Made by a program: the position numbers and the translations under genes
Assembly: GCA_005888515.1 (NCBI GenBank)
Contig: VAZR01000238.1
Location: 1 to 9,455, forward strand
DNA from: Alphaproteobacteria bacterium
GTDB taxonomy: Bacteria > Pseudomonadota > Alphaproteobacteria > ATCC43930 > CGMCC-115725
Direction: 5' to 3'
Length of the DNA stretch: 9,455 nt
Shown: piece by piece, positions 7,103 through 9,455 of the stretch
Numbering within the stretch: the first letter of the stretch is position 1
Layout: every line of letters begins with the position of its first letter
Notes under the pieces: model-generated
Databases searched by the model: none
Told to the model about the DNA's origin: nothing
Seen by the model: only the letters and a program-made list of their open reading frames with translations

Positions 7103-8120
7103 TTTCTGGACCGGCTACGCGCTGCCGACGGCGATCCTGGTCGCCGAGGTGCTGGCCATCATCGTGCCGTTGCTGCTGGCGATCGCCTATTTCACCTACG
7201 CCGAACGCAAGGTGCTGGCCTATTCGCAATTGCGCAAAGGCCCGAACGTCGTGGGCCCGTTCGGCTTGCTGCAGCCGATCGCCGACGGGCTGAAGCTGTT
7301 GATGAAGGAAACGGTGGTCCCGAGCGGGGCCAACCGCGTGGTCTTTGTCGCCGCGCCGATCCTGACCTTCACCTTGGCGCTCGTTGCCTGGGCCGTGATC
7401 CCGTTCGATTATGGCGTGGTGATCTCGAACATCAATGTCGGGATCCTTTACCTGTTCGCGATCAGCTCGCTGTCGGTCTACGGCATCATCATGGCGGGCT
7501 GGGCGTCGAACTCGCGCTATGCCTTTCTCGGCGCGCTGCGCTCGGCGGCCCAGATGGTGTCCTACGAGGTGGCGATCGGGTTTGTGCTGGTGACGGTGTT
7601 GTTGTGCGCCGGCTCCTTGAACCTGACCGACATCGTGCTGGCGCAGGAGCGTGTGCCGGTCTGGCATGCCTACGTTTGGCCGCTGCTACCGATGGCAGTG
7701 ATCTTTTTCGTTTCCGGCTTGGCCGAAACGAACCGCGCGCCGTTCGATCTGCCGGAAGGTGAATCGGAGCTGGTCGCCGGCTACTTCGTCGAATATTCGG
7801 CGATGGCCTTCGCCCTGTTCTTCCTCGGCGAATACGGCAACATGATCCTGGTCAGCGGCATGACCACGATCCTGTTCCTCGGCGGCTGGCTGCCGCCGTT
7901 CAGCATACCGCCGTTCACCTGGATCCCGGCGCCGATCTGGTTCCTGCTGAAGACCGTGTTCGTGATGTTCTGCATCCTCTGGGTGCGCGCGACCTTTCCG
8001 CGCTTCCGCTACGATCAGCTGATGCGGCTCGGCTGGAAGGTGTTTCTGCCGTTTTCGCTGCTGTGGCTGGTATTGACGGCCGGCGCCTTGATGGCGTTCG
8101 GCTGGGTCCCCGTGCGATGA
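7095..8120 (+). CDS. nuoH: NADH-quinone oxidoreductase subunit H (NuoH)
   Basis: NuoH (341 residues; ND1 homologue) is the membrane subunit that forms the floor of the quinone channel and links electron transfer to the proton path. About eight hydrophobic segments are visible. Conserved loops are TYAERKVLAYSQLRKGPNVV (34-53) with GPFGLLQPIADGLKLLMKE (54-72), GWASNSRYAFLGALRSAAQM (135-154) with VSYEV, and the acidic quinone-site loop AETNRAPFDLPEGESELVAG (210-229) with YFVEYSAM. WVRATFPRFRYDQLM (296-310) with LGWK completes the family pattern. The frame is open upstream to 6369, but that part is a shadow of nuoG. The ATG at 7095, giving MASFWTGYALP, is the natural start. It is complete and ends 52 bases before nuoI. 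Confidence 0.97.
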   Translation: MASFWTGYALPTAILVAEVLAIIVPLLLAIAYFTYAERKVLAYSQLRKGPNVVGPFGLLQPIADGLKLLMKETVVPSGANRVVFVAAPILTFTLALVAWAVIPFDYGVVISNINVGILYLFAISSLSVYGIIMAGWASNSRYAFLGALRSAAQMVSYEVAIGFVLVTVLLCAGSLNLTDIVLAQERVPVWHAYVWPLLPMAVIFFVSGLAETNRAPFDLPEGESELVAGYFVEYSAMAFALFFLGEYGNMILVSGMTTILFLGGWLPPFSIPPFTWIPAPIWFLLKTVFVMFCILWVRATFPRFRYDQLMRLGWKVFLPFSLLWLVLTAGALMAFGWVPVR

Positions 8121-8160
8121 GGCCCTATAAGGTGGTTTGGCGCGCGGCGATGGCGCGGTT

Positions 8161-8165
8161 AGGGA
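8161..8165 (+). promoter_or_regulatory. Ribosome binding site that fixes the nuoI start
   Basis: AGGGA lies seven bases before the ATG at 8173. It supports that start over the in-frame TTG at 8137, which would add 12 residues without family resemblance. Confidence 0.5.
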
Positions 8166-8172
8166 TGGGTCG

Positions 8173-8661
8173 ATGAGCCTTCTGGCGCGCGGTGCGCGCG
8201 GCCTCCTGTTGACCGAGCTGCTGTCCGGCTTGGCGCTGACCTTGCGCTACATGTTCCAGCGCTCGGTCACGGTCAATTACCCCTATGAAAAGGGGCCGCT
8301 CAGCCCGCGCTTTCGCGGCGAGCATGCGCTCAGGCGGTATCCCAATGGCGAGGAGCGCTGTATAGCCTGCAAGCTGTGCGAGGCGATCTGCCCGGCTTTG
8401 GCGATCACGATCGAGGCCGAGCCGCGCGAGGATGGCAGCCGGCGCACCACCCGCTACGACATCGACATGACCAAATGCATCTATTGCGGCTATTGCCAGG
8501 AGGCATGCCCGGTCGATGCGATCGTCGAGGGTCCGAACTTCGAATTCGCCACCGAGACCCGGGAGGAGCTGTTCTACGACAAGGACAAACTGCTCGCCAA
8601 CGGCGACCGCTGGGAGGCCGAGATCGCAAAGGCGCTGTCACTGGAAGCGCCTTACCGATGA
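8173..8661 (+). CDS. nuoI: NADH-quinone oxidoreductase subunit I (NuoI, 23 kDa)
   Basis: NuoI (162 residues; TYKY/23-kDa homologue) carries the two 4Fe-4S clusters N6a and N6b that relay electrons from NuoG to N2 in NuoB. Both ferredoxin motifs are complete: Cys63, Cys66, Cys69 and Cys73 (CIACKLCEAIC), then Cys102, Cys105, Cys108 and Cys112 (CIYCGYCQEAC). The run YPYEKGPLSPRFRGEHALRR (36-55) before them and VDAIVEGPNFEFATETREEL (114-133) after them are typical of the family. Length and C-terminus (LEAPYR) match usual alphaproteobacterial proteins. The stop shares an ATGA with the ATG of a small frame that crosses the following repeat. Confidence 0.97.
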   Translation: MSLLARGARGLLLTELLSGLALTLRYMFQRSVTVNYPYEKGPLSPRFRGEHALRRYPNGEERCIACKLCEAICPALAITIEAEPREDGSRRTTRYDIDMTKCIYCGYCQEACPVDAIVEGPNFEFATETREELFYDKDKLLANGDRWEAEIAKALSLEAPYR

Positions 8662-8777
8662 CAAATAAGACCGCATCCCCGGCGAAAGCCGGGGTCCACT
8701 TTTCGGTTTCCCGAGCCTTGGAACAGTGGGTCCCGGCTTTCGCCGGGACTTCGGTGTTGGGTGGATCGCGGCGATGA
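8658..8777 (+). CDS. 39-residue frame bridging nuoI and nuoJ through a repeat
   Basis: An ATG at 8658 overlaps the nuoI stop (ATGA, 8658-8661). The frame stays open across the whole gap and ends in a TGA that overlaps the nuoJ start (ATGA, 8774-8777). Its product would begin MTNKTASPAKAGVHF and contain LEQWVPAFAGTS. The SPAKAGV and WVPAFAGT pieces are direct translations of the palindromic repeat and recur in databases as small hypothetical proteins, so the peptide itself is unlikely to have a function. The double overlap is nevertheless what would be needed for ribosomes to pass from nuoI to nuoJ. No separate ribosome binding site is obvious. It could be real coupling or coincidence. Confidence 0.35.
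   Translation: MTNKTASPAKAGVHFSVSRALEQWVPAFAGTSVLGGSRR
8671..8753. repeat. Inverted pair of palindromic repeats (REP/REPIN-like)
   Basis: Two related palindromes face each other in the nuoI-nuoJ gap. Unit 1 has CCCCGGC (8677-8683), loop GAAA (8684-8687) and GCCGGGG (8688-8694). Unit 2 has GTCCCGGC (8730-8737), loop TTTC (8738-8741) and GCCGGGAC (8742-8749), so its other strand has the same GAAA loop. The flanks also match in inverted orientation: unit 1 continues TCCACTTTTC, and the reverse complement of unit 2 continues CCCACTGTTC. This is the architecture of a REPIN or BIME-type element. Similar GGCGAAAGCC palindromes are widespread in alphaproteobacterial intergenic DNA. In RNA each unit can fold alone, or the two can form one long stem. 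It could affect mRNA stability or attenuate expression of nuoJ and later genes. It is not a clean terminator, because only a TTTT at 8700-8703 follows unit 1. Confidence 0.85.
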
Positions 8778-9397
8778 TCCTGCAGGCGGTCATGTTTTAT
8801 CTGTTCGCCGTGATCGCGGTTGCGTCCGGCGTCATGGTCGTGGCGGCGCGCAATCCGGTCCATTCGGTGCTGTTCCTGATCCTCGCTTTTTTCAACTCGG
8901 CCGGGCTCTTCGTACTGATGGGCGCCGAGTTTCTGGCGATGATCCTGGTCATCGTCTATGTCGGCGCGGTGGCAGTGCTGTTCCTGTTCGTCGTGATGAT
9001 GCTCGACATCGACTTCGCCGAGTTGCGCAGCGGTTTTATGCGCTATCTGCCGGTCGGCGCGGTGGTCGGCTTCATTCTGCTGGCTGAGCTGGTGCTGGTC
9101 TTTGGCAGCTGGGTTATCGCCCCCGGCGTTGCCGGGCTCAAGGGGGCGCCGTTGCCGGCCAACGCCGCCGCGCTGACGAACACGCGGGCGCTCGGCGACC
9201 TGCTCTACACTCGCTACATCTTTACCTATCAGGCGGCCGGCGTAATCCTGCTCGTGGCGATGATCGGCGCGAGTGTGTTGACCTTGCGGTCGCGCGTCGG
9301 GGTGCGCCACCAATCCATCTCGGCGCAGCTGGCGCGGACCCGCGCCGAAGGCGTCGAAATCGTCAAGGTGCCGATCGGCGGCGGGGCCGGGAACTGA
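8774..9397 (+). CDS. nuoJ: NADH-quinone oxidoreductase subunit J (NuoJ)
   Basis: NuoJ (207 residues; ND6 homologue) is a membrane subunit near the junction of the arms. Five hydrophobic segments are visible at about 2-24, 29-49, 53-77, 91-113 and 150-171. The third contains the signature LVIVYVGAVAVLFLFVVMML (58-77), the helix that carries a pi-bulge in solved structures, with conserved Tyr62. The ATG at 8774 is chosen because MILQAVMFYLFAV matches the family start and GGGTGGA (8759-8765) lies eight bases before it. An in-frame GTG at 8726 would add MGPGFRRDFGVGWIAA, which is translated repeat sequence. The tail after about 172 is soluble and variable. nuoK follows 4 bases later. Confidence 0.95.
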   Translation: MILQAVMFYLFAVIAVASGVMVVAARNPVHSVLFLILAFFNSAGLFVLMGAEFLAMILVIVYVGAVAVLFLFVVMMLDIDFAELRSGFMRYLPVGAVVGFILLAELVLVFGSWVIAPGVAGLKGAPLPANAAALTNTRALGDLLYTRYIFTYQAAGVILLVAMIGASVLTLRSRVGVRHQSISAQLARTRAEGVEIVKVPIGGGAGN

Positions 9398-9401
9398 CAC
9401 G

Positions 9402-9455
9402 ATGCCGATCGGTCTCGCCCATTACCTGACCGTCGCGGCGATCCTGTTCACGCTC
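9402..9455 (+). CDS. nuoK: NADH-quinone oxidoreductase subunit K (NuoK), N-terminal fragment
   Basis: Only 18 codons lie within the window, reading MPIGLAHYLTVAAILFTL. The GLAHYLTVAAILFTL run is the characteristic beginning of NuoK (ND4L homologue), a small three-helix antiporter-like membrane subunit with two conserved membrane glutamates that lie beyond the edge. Its position 4 bases after nuoJ is the standard operon order. GGGA (9389-9392) is a plausible ribosome binding site. The gene is cut by the window end, not by a mutation. Confidence 0.92.
   Translation, partial: MPIGLAHYLTVAAILFTL

Noticed and set aside
8677..8704. Intrinsic terminator after nuoI
   Set aside because: The hairpin is strong, but the following sequence is TCCACTTTTC, with only four T residues displaced from the stem. 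It belongs to a repeat pair and nuoJ-K continue the operon.
8405..9400. 331-codon minus-strand frame across nuoI, the repeat and nuoJ
   Set aside because: It is antisense to two conserved genes and a repeat, with a His/Asp/Gln/Arg-rich composition and no motif, so it is a shadow of the membrane-protein codons on the other strand.

Overview
The window carries most of a respiratory complex I (NADH:quinone oxidoreductase) operon from a GC-rich bacterium, very probably an alphaproteobacterium. The evidence is separate nuoC and nuoD genes, the gene order nuoA-B-C-D-E-F-G-H-I-J-K with no accessory ORFs between subunits, a NuoG without the N7 cluster cysteines, mitochondrion-like subunit sequences, and a palindromic repeat (CCCGGCGAAAGCCGGG type) of a kind common in alphaproteobacterial genomes. 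I cannot assign a genus; a Rhodospirillales-like or related lineage is my best guess.

Layout: bases 1-247 hold no convincing gene, only a hairpin and a promoter-like element. A complete tRNA-Asp (GUC) with encoded CCA lies at 248-324. A 116-base leader follows, then all genes run on the + strand: nuoA (441-806), nuoB (797-1339), nuoC (1348-1980), nuoD (1977-3197), nuoE (3194-3838), a broken nuoF (3828-5022, in two frames), nuoG (5033-7102), nuoH (7095-8120), nuoI (8173-8661), a repeat-filled 112-base gap, nuoJ (8774-9397), and the first 18 codons of nuoK (9402 to the window edge). Most junctions overlap by 4-11 bases, as expected of one translationally coupled transcript.

Together NuoE, F and G form the NADH-oxidising module, NuoB, C, D and I the connecting module that carries electrons to quinone, and NuoA, H, J and K part of the proton-translocating membrane arm. 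The remaining membrane subunits (nuoL, M, N) would be expected beyond the right edge.

Two things stand out. First, nuoF is interrupted: near 4494-4503 the reading frame jumps by one base and about 31 conserved codons are missing. This fits a deletion of about 95 bp between short CGAGG repeats, or an assembly error. Second, the gap between nuoI and nuoJ is an inverted pair of GAAA-loop hairpins (REP/REPIN-like). It is also fully open as a 39-codon frame whose ATG overlaps the nuoI stop and whose TGA overlaps the nuoJ start, so the inserted repeat appears to keep translational coupling intact. I see no phage, CRISPR, toxin-antitoxin or other new multi-gene system here.
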